From IMG/VR virus record IMGVR_UViG_3300043823_000202, positions 1 through 22,357 of that record: a stretch of 22,357 nucleotides of DNA, one strand, 5' to 3'. This stretch comes from a virus. The notes beneath the pieces are model-generated. The model was not told the DNA's origin, searched no databases, and saw nothing but the letters and a program-made list of their open reading frames with translations. Positions 1 to 5,064 of the stretch are shown piece after piece. The position numbers and the translations under genes were made by a program. Every line of letters begins with the position of its first letter. Position 1 is the stretch's first letter.

Positions 1-57
1 CATTTGGTCGTTCAGCGTGTTGGGCCAGAAACTAGGAAAATTGCCCAAATCCGACAT
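1..57 (-). CDS. 5' end of a leftward gene running off the left edge
   Basis: Reading leftward from an ATG at 57-55, the frame stays open for all 19 codons to the window edge and begins MSDLGNFPSFWPNTLNDQ. An AGG lies about 9 bases upstream of this ATG and a stronger GGGAGG lies further up, so initiation here is plausible. A second ATG at 3-1 is in the same frame and would be an alternative start without a visible ribosome binding site. The gene follows the 92-301 gene by 34 bases, in the same direction. It may be the next nin-region gene or the first of the packaging genes. I do not recognise the fragment and 19 residues are too few to assign a family. Confidence 0.45.
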   Translation of the reverse strand, partial: MSDLGNFPSFWPNTLNDQM

Positions 58-91
58 CCTGGAGTGCCTAGTTAACCTCCCAGTTTGGATT

Positions 92-301
92 TTAAGGTCT
101 GGCCAATAAATTGCAAATTGCATAAATTGCCAAGATAAAAAGTGCGTATTGAATTAAATTATCGGTTTTTTCATACCAATTTTGTTCAATTCCTAATAAC
201 CATTCCTGTACCCAATCTTGATCTGGGTTGTACATATTTATCAATGGAGGCTGATAATTGCACCCAATTTTGACTTTTCCTGTGTCATATGGAGTATTCA
301 T
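92..301 (-). CDS. small hypothetical protein with C-terminal membrane segment
   Basis: A 69-residue protein that I do not recognise. Residues about 1-45 are polar and aromatic-rich. Residues about 50-66 form one hydrophobic stretch (IQYALFILAIYAICNLLA) ending in Arg-Pro, which suggests a tail-anchored or single-pass membrane protein. An AAAGG motif lies about 8 bases before the ATG. The 5' end overlaps the 3' end of the preceding gene (285-602) by 17 bases, the dense packing typical of a phage early operon. Last complete gene of the nin-like string at the left edge. Membrane placement is inferred from hydrophobicity only. Confidence 0.7.
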   Translation of the reverse strand: MNTPYDTGKVKIGCNYQPPLINMYNPDQDWVQEWLLGIEQNWYEKTDNLIQYALFILAIYAICNLLARP

Positions 302-602
302 TATTTTTAGCCTTTAGTTTGTTTTGAGCTGCGTGAATACAAGCCTCTCTAGTTGCTCCAGTTGATGCTATCTCGTCAATTTCCTGCTCTGTCAAACCTA
401 TCCATTTAGGTTGTACATATTCATTTGTAATAACTTCAAAGAGTTCATCCATTTGTTCGTTTAAATAAACTCCAACATGATTATCTGGAAATTTAACGTA
501 TTGTCTATCAGTTCCTGATATGTGGATAACGCAAATTTCATCTGTTTCAAGGCAAATTAATTGAGAACCTCTTTTGTACTTTGATTTTTTTAGTTCATTC
601 AT
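285..602 (-). CDS. hypothetical protein with C-terminal LTxxEI module
   Basis: A 105-residue protein of unknown function. The N-terminal part (about 1-65) looks like a small beta-rich domain (GSQLICLETDEICVIHI, then VKFPDNHVGVYL). From about residue 66 it carries W-I-G-L-T-E-Q-E-I-D-E-I followed by a helix ending in KLKAKN. This resembles the LTDEE-type tail segment common in small phage proteins, and related segments occur in the 1521-1802 and 1805-2248 proteins (PLTFEQREEI, PLTDDEADEL). Its start overlaps the stop of 595-807 by 8 bases, so translation is probably coupled. Confidence 0.7.
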   Translation of the reverse strand: MNELKKSKYKRGSQLICLETDEICVIHISGTDRQYVKFPDNHVGVYLNEQMDELFEVITNEYVQPKWIGLTEQEIDEIASTGATREACIHAAQNKLKAKNNEYSI

Positions 603-807
603 GATCTGTATTCTTTATTAAAAAGTTTTGCATCCTGGCTAATGCGCCAATCAACTCGGTTGCGTTTGTACTTTCAGTGCAATAAATATTAAACATATCA
701 CCATCTCTTATAAATGATACCGCTTCAGCGTTTGGCATTTTTAGAGTTTGCAGTTCATCTATCAGTTTTTGAAATGATGGCTTTCTTAATACAGTTATGT
801 TGCTCAT
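595..807 (-). CDS. small hypothetical protein
   Basis: A 70-residue soluble protein that I do not recognise. It has a predicted helix around residues 10-22 (FQKLIDELQTL), a short beta hairpin (VSFIRDGDMFNIYC) and a C-terminal helix (ATELIGALARMQNFLI), an alpha-beta-beta-alpha pattern. It starts immediately after a repeated junction sequence (805-822) whose AAAGGA serves as its ribosome binding site while also encoding the last codons of the upstream gene. Function unknown; small size and position suggest an accessory early protein. Confidence 0.7.
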   Translation of the reverse strand: MSNITVLRKPSFQKLIDELQTLKMPNAEAVSFIRDGDMFNIYCTESTNATELIGALARMQNFLIKNTDHE

Positions 808-822
808 TGTTTATTCCTTTAT
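805..822 (-). repeat. junction cassette copy 1 (IKE-stop/RBS/ATG)
   Basis: On the minus strand, ATAAAGGAATAAACAATG encodes Ile-Lys-Glu-stop of 811-1014 and at the same time gives AAAGGA plus ATG for 595-807. The identical 18 bases recur at 1012-1029 and nearly so at 1800-1816. Confidence 0.75.
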
Positions 823-1014
823 TTGTGATTGCTCTGCAACCAGCATTAACATATCAACATCAATATTCAACAACGCTTTTTTTAAACCATAAGCCGATTC
901 TGATGAATTACAAGTGATGCACACATCCCACTTGTCTACCCATTTTTCTTCACCTGGTAATGTGACATTGCTTTTGCTTTGCTGATAAAATTGAACTCTT
1001 ATTGGCAACTTCAT
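811..1014 (-). CDS. small hypothetical protein ending in IKE
   Basis: A 67-residue soluble protein, not recognised. It begins with a beta-like segment (LPIRVQFYQQSK), has a short tryptophan-rich stretch around residues 23-30 (EKWVDKWDVCI) and ends with a helix (SAYGLKKALLNIDVDMLMLV). The last three codons, Ile-Lys-Glu followed by TAA, are shared with the 1018-1521 and 1805-2248 genes because they coincide with the ribosome binding site of the next gene. Its own start follows a second copy of that junction (1012-1029). Confidence 0.68.
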   Translation of the reverse strand: MKLPIRVQFYQQSKSNVTLPGEEKWVDKWDVCITCNSSESAYGLKKALLNIDVDMLMLVAEQSQIKE

Positions 1015-1029
1015 TGTTTATTCCTTTAT
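1012..1029 (-). repeat. junction cassette copy 2 (IKE-stop/RBS/ATG)
   Basis: Identical over 18 bases to copy 1 on the minus strand (ATAAAGGAATAAACAATG). It ends the 1018-1521 gene with Ile-Lys-Glu-stop and starts the 811-1014 gene. Confidence 0.75.
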
Positions 1030-1521
1030 TCCGTGTGCGGCTTCACATTCAAGCCATCCAAGTTTGAACATTTTATTTTCTGCCTGAGTCATCTCGCATG
1101 GCGATTGTGGCGTTAAAAGCTTACGGGGTTGTGGTGATGTGTAGAGTGGTATCCACCCTTCGCTATCAGTCTCGTTTGCAAATGCTCCGTCTTTGTAATC
1201 AAAGAACTCGCCAAGTTCAGGAGAAAACAGTTTTCTCATCCATGCCACAGGTTCTTGCTGTAGGGATTGTGGGAATGTATAGAGTGGGATTGCATGGTTG
1301 CTAATACCTTGCAATGCGTACACAGTGCAATAACCTTGAGTTGTGAGCATGTCGTTCCCGCTAGACCGAATCCACGCCACAGGCTCTTGTTTTTCTAGGT
1401 CTGCTATTATTTTTTTGACTGCGTTGATAGAATTAAATGTCTTTACCCAGTGCGGTGCGTCACTTGGTTTAACGGTATCAAGTTCTAACGCTTCAAGTAC
1501 TTGTTTTAATACTTCAATCAT
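1018..1521 (-). CDS. modular EPVAW/IPLYTxPQ repeat protein
   Basis: A 167-residue protein of a family common in phages and prophages of Proteobacteria, function unknown. Three parts are visible. An N-terminal amphipathic helix runs EVLKQVLEALE. Two copies of a module follow, each opening with EPVAW (46-50, 90-94) and closing with IPLYTxPQ (78-85, 124-131). The C-terminus ends in AAHGIKE. The N-terminal helix and first module match the 1805-2248 protein at the same residue numbers. The start overlaps the stop of 1521-1802 by one base. The second module is probably an internal duplication. No catalytic motif is visible. Confidence 0.78.
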   Translation of the reverse strand: MIEVLKQVLEALELDTVKPSDAPHWVKTFNSINAVKKIIADLEKQEPVAWIRSSGNDMLTTQGYCTVYALQGISNHAIPLYTFPQSLQQEPVAWMRKLFSPELGEFFDYKDGAFANETDSEGWIPLYTSPQPRKLLTPQSPCEMTQAENKMFKLGWLECEAAHGIKE

Positions 1522-1802
1522 TATTCATCTCCTATTCCGTGTGCTTGTTCTACGTGGTCAATAATGTCTCCCAATGTCCAACTTCCACTATGCCACCATT
1601 TTCCAATTTCCTCACGCTGTTCAAATGTAAGAGGTTTACAGGGTTGTGTTTTCGGGGAAAAGTAAGACTCAATCAGCTTGAACATTCCTCCATGCTCTCC
1701 ACAAAGCCAATCAATTGTCTCGTCAACATCTTCACCCGCCATTACTGTTAACTTCTCCACGGCTCGATAAAGACGCATTGCTTGTGTTTCTTTATTTTTC
1801 AT
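1521..1802 (-). CDS. small protein with PLTxEQ...HGIGDE tail
   Basis: A 93-residue protein of unknown function. The N-terminal half has a helix (MRLYRAVEKLTVMAGED) and a short aromatic/Cys segment (IDWLCGEHGGMFKLIESYF). From about residue 57 it reads KPLTFEQREEIGKWWHS and ends VEQAHGIGDE. The PLT...E...HGI tail is shared with the 1805-2248 protein and, partly, with 1018-1521. It is preceded by a junction repeat (1800-1816) that supplies AAAGGA. Its last codons contain AGGAG, the ribosome binding site of the next gene. Likely a member of the same modular family lacking the EPVAW module. Confidence 0.72.
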   Translation of the reverse strand: MKNKETQAMRLYRAVEKLTVMAGEDVDETIDWLCGEHGGMFKLIESYFSPKTQPCKPLTFEQREEIGKWWHSGSWTLGDIIDHVEQAHGIGDE

Positions 1803-1816
1803 GTTTATTCCTTTAT
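1800..1816 (-). repeat. junction cassette copy 3 (IKE-stop/RBS/ATG)
   Basis: Minus strand ATAAAGGAATAAACATG, one base shorter than the other two copies. It ends 1805-2248 with Ile-Lys-Glu-stop and starts 1521-1802. Confidence 0.72.
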
Positions 1817-2248
1817 TCCATGTTTTTGCTCAACGGCTCGAATTAATTCATAACGTGCAAATCGGTTAACCAATTCGTCAGCCTCATCGTCCGTCAATGG
1901 TTTGCGTTGTGTTAGGAATGTTTTGTTCGGCAGATGCGCCATTTCATCACCACACCAAACTGCCCCACAAACGCACTGCAATTCATGGTTCGCCAATGGT
2001 TCGCTATACAACGGAATTTCGGATGTTTGACTGTGGTCAACAAAATCCCTCATATTTTTTTGAAATCGAACTTCATGTGTGCTTTTGTCCTGATACATCC
2101 ACACTACAGGCTCTTGCTTTTCTAGCTCTGCTATTGCTTGGCGTAGAGATATGATTGTGTTTTCATAAGCAAATATTTTCGCTGGATGAAATGTTGCCTG
2201 TTTCAATTCCATAAGTGCCTCAAGTGCTTGTTTTAATACTTCTAGCAT
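1805..2248 (-). CDS. modular EPVVW/IPLY protein with Cys-rich insert
   Basis: A 147-residue protein of the same modular family as 1018-1521. The N-terminal helix is EVLKQALEALMELKQ and the module runs from EPVVW (46-50) to IPLYSEP (78-84), the same residue numbers as in the paralogue. It differs in a short Cys-rich stretch (about 90-105: C92, C94, C99, then H105), which could bind a metal but is not a standard zinc-finger spacing. A tail KPLTDDEADELVNRFARYE ends in EQKHGIKE. The start lies inside the 3' end of 2242-2463 (7-base overlap). Function unknown. Confidence 0.76.
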   Translation of the reverse strand: MLEVLKQALEALMELKQATFHPAKIFAYENTIISLRQAIAELEKQEPVVWMYQDKSTHEVRFQKNMRDFVDHSQTSEIPLYSEPLANHELQCVCGAVWCGDEMAHLPNKTFLTQRKPLTDDEADELVNRFARYELIRAVEQKHGIKE

Positions 2249-2463
2249 AAAAATGCCTCCTCACAAGCATCTATAAACGAATCATTGTTAATCAAATCAA
2301 GACGTACTTCTTCCAATCGGTCCTGCCAAAAGTGCATCTCAAACTCGTACTTCATTGCCAGTTCAAAATTTTCAAGGCGAATAGATTCCCTGCGGTAGTA
2401 AGCCGATTCTGAGTGCATCATTCTTGCATATAGATATGAACATATTAATTCATCTTTAGTCAT
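2242..2463 (-). CDS. small hypothetical helical protein
   Basis: A 73-residue protein that is mostly charged helix (SESAYYRRESIRLENFELA, then FEMHFWQDRLEEVRLDL), with no recognised family. The frame is open for 19 codons further upstream, but I place the start at the ATG at 2463-2461. That ATG overlaps the stop of the preceding gene as ATGA, has AGGAAA about 7 bases upstream, and gives MTKDEL, matching the MTKEE/MTDKE openings of the two preceding genes. Possibly a coiled coil. Function unknown. Confidence 0.7.
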   Translation of the reverse strand: MTKDELICSYLYARMMHSESAYYRRESIRLENFELAMKYEFEMHFWQDRLEEVRLDLINNDSFIDACEEAFLC

Positions 2464-2837
2464 TTTTGTTTTCCTATTTCTGCGGCGGTTTTTACAATCG
2501 CTGTTCGTATTGCCTTGCATGAATCAAATCCTAATTCTTCTATTGCATAACCCTTTCCATCAATAGAAGTTACTCTAACGCAAGCAACGGCAGTACATTC
2601 TGGTACAACATCCCAGATAAATTCAATGTCCATCACCAGCTCTGCGGCTAGTCTAAGAGCATCTCCATCATCTTCTAATGGATTCCAGTAACGCCTATCA
2701 TATTCCGTAGGCTCACGGTCATAAATTAACCAAAGTCCAAACAATTTTTGATGCACTGGATGAGGATTTGATTTCTTAGAATCAAATTCAATTCCAGCCG
2801 CCTTAGCCGCCAGTTCTAATATTTCTTTATCAGTCAT
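2460..2837 (-). CDS. phage ABA-sandwich-like hypothetical protein
   Basis: A 125-residue protein with the look of the phage ABA-sandwich family common in phages of Proteobacteria. It opens with MTDKEILELAAKAAGIEF, has a central WNPLEDDGDALRLAAEL (about 51-67) and ends with a helix containing AIRTAIVKTAAEIGK. I recognise the WNPL-D-DGDALRLA signature from that family; no biochemical role is known to me. It overlaps both neighbours by four bases (ATGA), indicating translational coupling. Family assignment is from memory of the motif. Confidence 0.72.
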   Translation of the reverse strand: MTDKEILELAAKAAGIEFDSKKSNPHPVHQKLFGLWLIYDREPTEYDRRYWNPLEDDGDALRLAAELVMDIEFIWDVVPECTAVACVRVTSIDGKGYAIEELGFDSCKAIRTAIVKTAAEIGKQK

Positions 2838-3034
2838 TCTTTTCTCCTTGCTCTAATTGCGTCACAATGTTCGCCTTGTCGTGATTCCCAATAATCCACC
2901 AACTTTGCACACTCCTCACGTTCTTTTTCTGCTACCAGTCTGGCAAATTTCTCTAGTTGGGTTTGATAAGGTGGTTGACCTGCCACCCACACATCAGCTT
3001 GTCTAGCCATCTCTAAGATTTCTTCTTTAGTCAT
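2834..3034 (-). CDS. small phage protein, FARLVAEKEREECAK family
   Basis: A 66-residue protein of a type very common in proteobacterial phages and of unknown function. It opens with MTKEEILEMARQAD and has a long charged helix (FARLVAEKEREECAKLVDYW) ending in AIRARRKE. A lone Cys sits in the helix and another in a Glu-His-Cys-Asp segment. The start sits inside the 3' end of ninB (8-base overlap). Its opening resembles those of the two downstream genes at the DNA level, perhaps reflecting a shared start cassette. Confidence 0.72.
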   Translation of the reverse strand: MTKEEILEMARQADVWVAGQPPYQTQLEKFARLVAEKEREECAKLVDYWESRQGEHCDAIRARRKE

Positions 3035-3419
3035 TTTTTACTTCATCTTCAAACTTCACATTGTGTTGCGCTCCAAATGCCAAAATTAATTCTAATAATT
3101 CTGACATTTCAGCTTTGGACATCTTAGATGTTGATTGACCCAAAACAACAAATCCTGTGCCGTCAATGTTTGGGACAACTTCTTGCTTTTTAATGGCTGA
3201 CGAAAATACAAACTTCCACTCCTCAGCGCTTAATTTCCGTCCATGCCATACAACCTGTTTAGCCACATCTGCCAGGCAAGCCCACAATTTTGAGTTTTGT
3301 TCTAGCGATCTGGTTGAGGGTTTAAATTCAACCACCCATCCTTCTGGCGCTGCTGAAACAAATTCTTTTGCTCGTTGCCTGGCTTCAGTGTGACTAAGTA
3401 CGAATATTCTTTTGTCCAT
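3027..3419 (-). CDS. ninB: NinB-like recombination protein
   Basis: A 130-residue protein matching the NinB (Orf) family of lambda-type phages. Lambda Orf is a dimeric DNA-binding mediator that helps load single-strand annealing or RecA-type recombinases and can stand in for RecFOR. Recognisable features are GWVVEFKPSTRSLEQNSKLW (about 27-46, the family core), DVAKQVVWHGRKLSAEEWK (about 51-69), FVFSSAIKKQEVVPNIDG and the C-terminal MSKAEMSELLELILAFGA. Length fits the family (about 140). It acts with the ERF, exonuclease and SSB genes of the divergent operon. The 5' end overlaps the preceding gene by 26 bases, unusually long. Confidence 0.9.
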   Translation of the reverse strand: MDKRIFVLSHTEARQRAKEFVSAAPEGWVVEFKPSTRSLEQNSKLWACLADVAKQVVWHGRKLSAEEWKFVFSSAIKKQEVVPNIDGTGFVVLGQSTSKMSKAEMSELLELILAFGAQHNVKFEDEVKND

Positions 3420-3588
3420 AGTCGTACATGGTTTTTTTGATCATTTGATACATTGATCTACCCGATTCTTTTTTAAGTTCGACTTGTAATCCAACTTTTC
3501 TTTTATCGGTTTCATATGTATTGTCATCAACTCTGATGTTATTTTGTCTAAGTGACTGCCTTAGTGCTTTGGCTTTTTTAGAGTTCAT
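3394..3588 (-). CDS. small basic hypothetical protein upstream of ninB
   Basis: A 64-residue, strongly basic protein (MNSKKAKALRQSLRQNNI...) with a C-terminal helix (SMYQMIKKTMYDYGQKN). Similar short basic proteins opening with MNSKxAKALR are frequent in phage genomes next to recombination or replication genes, but I know of no function. Its charge would fit nucleic-acid binding, which is inference only. The reading frame extends 26 bases into ninB, so the two are probably translated in coupling. Confidence 0.65.
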   Translation of the reverse strand: MNSKKAKALRQSLRQNNIRVDDNTYETDKRKVGLQVELKKESGRSMYQMIKKTMYDYGQKNIRT

Positions 3589-3590
3589 GA

Positions 3591-3881
3591 TTAAAACTTC
3601 ACATCAAGGATTGATCTTTTTGGGAGACATTGAATATCAATCACAATGTCGCTCATCATGCCAGATACAATTCGTTTAGACATTATTGGAACTGCTCTGA
3701 GGCCGTCCTGTTCGCATTGAATCGTTGCTGAGACAACTTCGGCTCTGGACATCTGCTGCACCTGTGGATCAACCCTAATCGGGACAACTGGAGGTGATGT
3801 GTAAGTGGGGATGTTGGGAGTTTCAAGTTTCTGAGTTGAACATCCTGTTAAAAATAAAAGTGCGATAAGTAAGTATTTCAT
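3591..3881 (-). CDS. small lipoprotein, RAVPIMSKR family
   Basis: A 96-residue predicted lipoprotein. I place the start at the ATG at 3881-3879, giving MKYLLIALLFLTGCSTQ: a short signal peptide ending in the lipobox L-T-G-C, with AAAGG upstream. The frame is open for 18 more codons, but those would bury the signal peptide. The mature part has a Pro/Thr/Val-rich linker, then a domain with MSRAEVVSATIQCEQDG, RAVPIMSKR and DIVIDIQCLP. Its two cysteines (besides the lipidated one) could form a disulfide in the periplasm. Related small lipoproteins occur in other phages without a known role. An early lipoprotein could act in superinfection exclusion; that is inference. Confidence 0.8.
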   Translation of the reverse strand: MKYLLIALLFLTGCSTQKLETPNIPTYTSPPVVPIRVDPQVQQMSRAEVVSATIQCEQDGLRAVPIMSKRIVSGMMSDIVIDIQCLPKRSILDVKF

Positions 3882-3891
3882 GGTTAACCTT

Positions 3892-4080
3892 TCATTTGTT
3901 TTCGTTGACATAGTGATACATGGTGTTTCCGACAATTAAACATTCATTGTCTGTTTTCAATAATTCATCAATCCAATTTTTATCCTGCAATCTCCAACCG
4001 TCCCATTTGTAACATTCTGTTGCAATTTCAAACCAACCATGAATGTCTTTTACATAAACTGAAATAAGTGGGTTAAACAT
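3892..4080 (-). CDS. small hypothetical protein
   Basis: A 62-residue, tryptophan- and tyrosine-rich soluble protein (YVKDIHGWFEIATECYKWDGW...) with no recognised family. It ends 10 bases before the lipoprotein start and begins 2 bases after the stop of 4083-4298. The pattern of alternating hydrophobic residues suggests a small beta-rich fold. Function unknown. Confidence 0.65.
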   Translation of the reverse strand: MFNPLISVYVKDIHGWFEIATECYKWDGWRLQDKNWIDELLKTDNECLIVGNTMYHYVNENK

Positions 4081-4082
4081 AC

Positions 4083-4298
4083 TTACCTCACTTTCAGTGA
4101 ATAAACTGCAACAATTACATCTTTACCAAATTGGTTTTGGACAACTTTTCTTGATGAGACTATGTGTTTTCCCATCTGCTTTAAATCAGCGATCCTAGCT
4201 GCCAATCTAAAGCATCCAAAACGCTTTAAAGCGTCCAGTGCAGTAAGTGATTTGCCTTTTTCTAAATAACTTAATATCTGTTCATTTTGTGTTTTCAT
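4083..4298 (-). CDS. small winged-helix DNA-binding protein
   Basis: A 71-residue protein matching the small phage helix-turn-helix type often annotated as HTH_39. Helix 1 is NEQILSYLEKGKSLT, helices 2-3 lie in ALDALKRFGCFRLAARIADLK (about 20-40), and a wing follows in KHIVSSRKVVQ...VAVYSL. The GCFRLAARI-DL segment is the family's most recognisable part. It probably binds DNA as a local regulator or replication accessory factor. It lies directly downstream of the replication genes, overlapping its upstream neighbour by 17 bases. The target site is unknown. Confidence 0.82.
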   Translation of the reverse strand: MKTQNEQILSYLEKGKSLTALDALKRFGCFRLAARIADLKQMGKHIVSSRKVVQNQFGKDVIVAVYSLKVR

Positions 4299-4629
4299 GA
4301 TCTTCCTTAGTTGTTGATAAATTCTTCTCTAACTCTTTAATCTTCTTTGCTACATCCTTTCCTAAAGTTTTAAATAACGGCTCGGTCTCCATCTTCTCTT
4401 TTACTACTCCCCTTATGTAATCCCTCCATCCTTTGTTTAGTGCCAGTTTTGCATAAAATTCAACAATTGATTCATACTCTTGTTCCCAATTAAACATATT
4501 GATTCTCACAAGTTTATTTTTAGGTCTTTGCTTTACTGGTATTTTTAAATTTTTCGGGTAATTATTTGGTAACAATTTAATTGGAGTTGGCCAGGGCGGG
4601 ACTGGTTGCCATATTGTTTTAATTTCCAT
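4282..4629 (-). CDS. hypothetical protein downstream of the P-like gene
   Basis: A 115-residue protein with two parts: a proline- and lysine-rich N-terminus (about 1-42, WQPVPPWPTPIKLLPNNYP), probably extended, and a helical C-terminus (EQEYESIVEFYAKLAL, GWRDYIRGVVKEKMETEPLF). Proteins with a GW-x-x-YI-type helix are often found just after the replication gene in similar phages, but I cannot name the family. It starts one base after the P-like stop codon. Function unknown. Confidence 0.68.
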   Translation of the reverse strand: MEIKTIWQPVPPWPTPIKLLPNNYPKNLKIPVKQRPKNKLVRINMFNWEQEYESIVEFYAKLALNKGWRDYIRGVVKEKMETEPLFKTLGKDVAKKIKELEKNLSTTKEDHENTK

Positions 4630-5064
4630 TTAATATTCTCTTAACGCTTGTTTTGCAAATTGAAGTGAAATCGGTCTTACTTGTTCACCAGCTCTATGCC
4701 TAGCAAGTATTTTCTTAGCCCAATCTTTGTAATCGTGGCCTTCTGGCTTTTTTAAGTTCTTTAGCTTGTCAGCCAACTCCAAGGGTACTGGAACACCCTT
4801 AAACTCGATTTTTTGGTATTCACTAGCTTTTGGTGCTGATAAACATAAATTCTTGAATTGGATGAGATTTGGGGGCTTTTCGGGTAAGTGCTCAAGTGCC
4901 CATGCAATCATTTCCAGTTTGTCTCCAAAACCAGCTAATTCGTTCATCCAAAGGGTTTTAACATCGTTGACATTCATTCCAAACCACATATTTACCCATT
5001 GATTGCCGTAAATAATGCCAAACCTATTAAACAGTCGATCTATAGCAGTTGCTGATATGCTCAT
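4630..5064 (-). CDS. replication protein P-like (putative helicase loader)
   Basis: A 144-residue protein similar in layout to the short P-like proteins that follow O-like genes in many phages. The N-terminal RLFNRFGIIYGNQWVNMW (about 10-27) is followed by a helical segment ending in WALEHLPEKPPNLIQFKNLC (about 56-75), the most recognisable part of the family, and a basic C-terminus (YKDWAKKILARHRAGEQV). In lambda, P delivers host DnaB helicase to the O-bound origin; a similar role is inferred from family and position. The start overlaps the O-like stop as ATGA. No helicase, primase or polymerase is in the window, consistent with use of the host replisome. Confidence 0.75.
   Translation of the reverse strand: MSISATAIDRLFNRFGIIYGNQWVNMWFGMNVNDVKTLWMNELAGFGDKLEMIAWALEHLPEKPPNLIQFKNLCLSAPKASEYQKIEFKGVPVPLELADKLKNLKKPEGHDYKDWAKKILARHRAGEQVRPISLQFAKQALREY

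Noticed and set aside
1098-2154. Plus-strand frames of 60-85 codons within the modular-protein cluster
   Set aside because: Antisense to genes with good starts and overlaps; no plausible promoter or family match.
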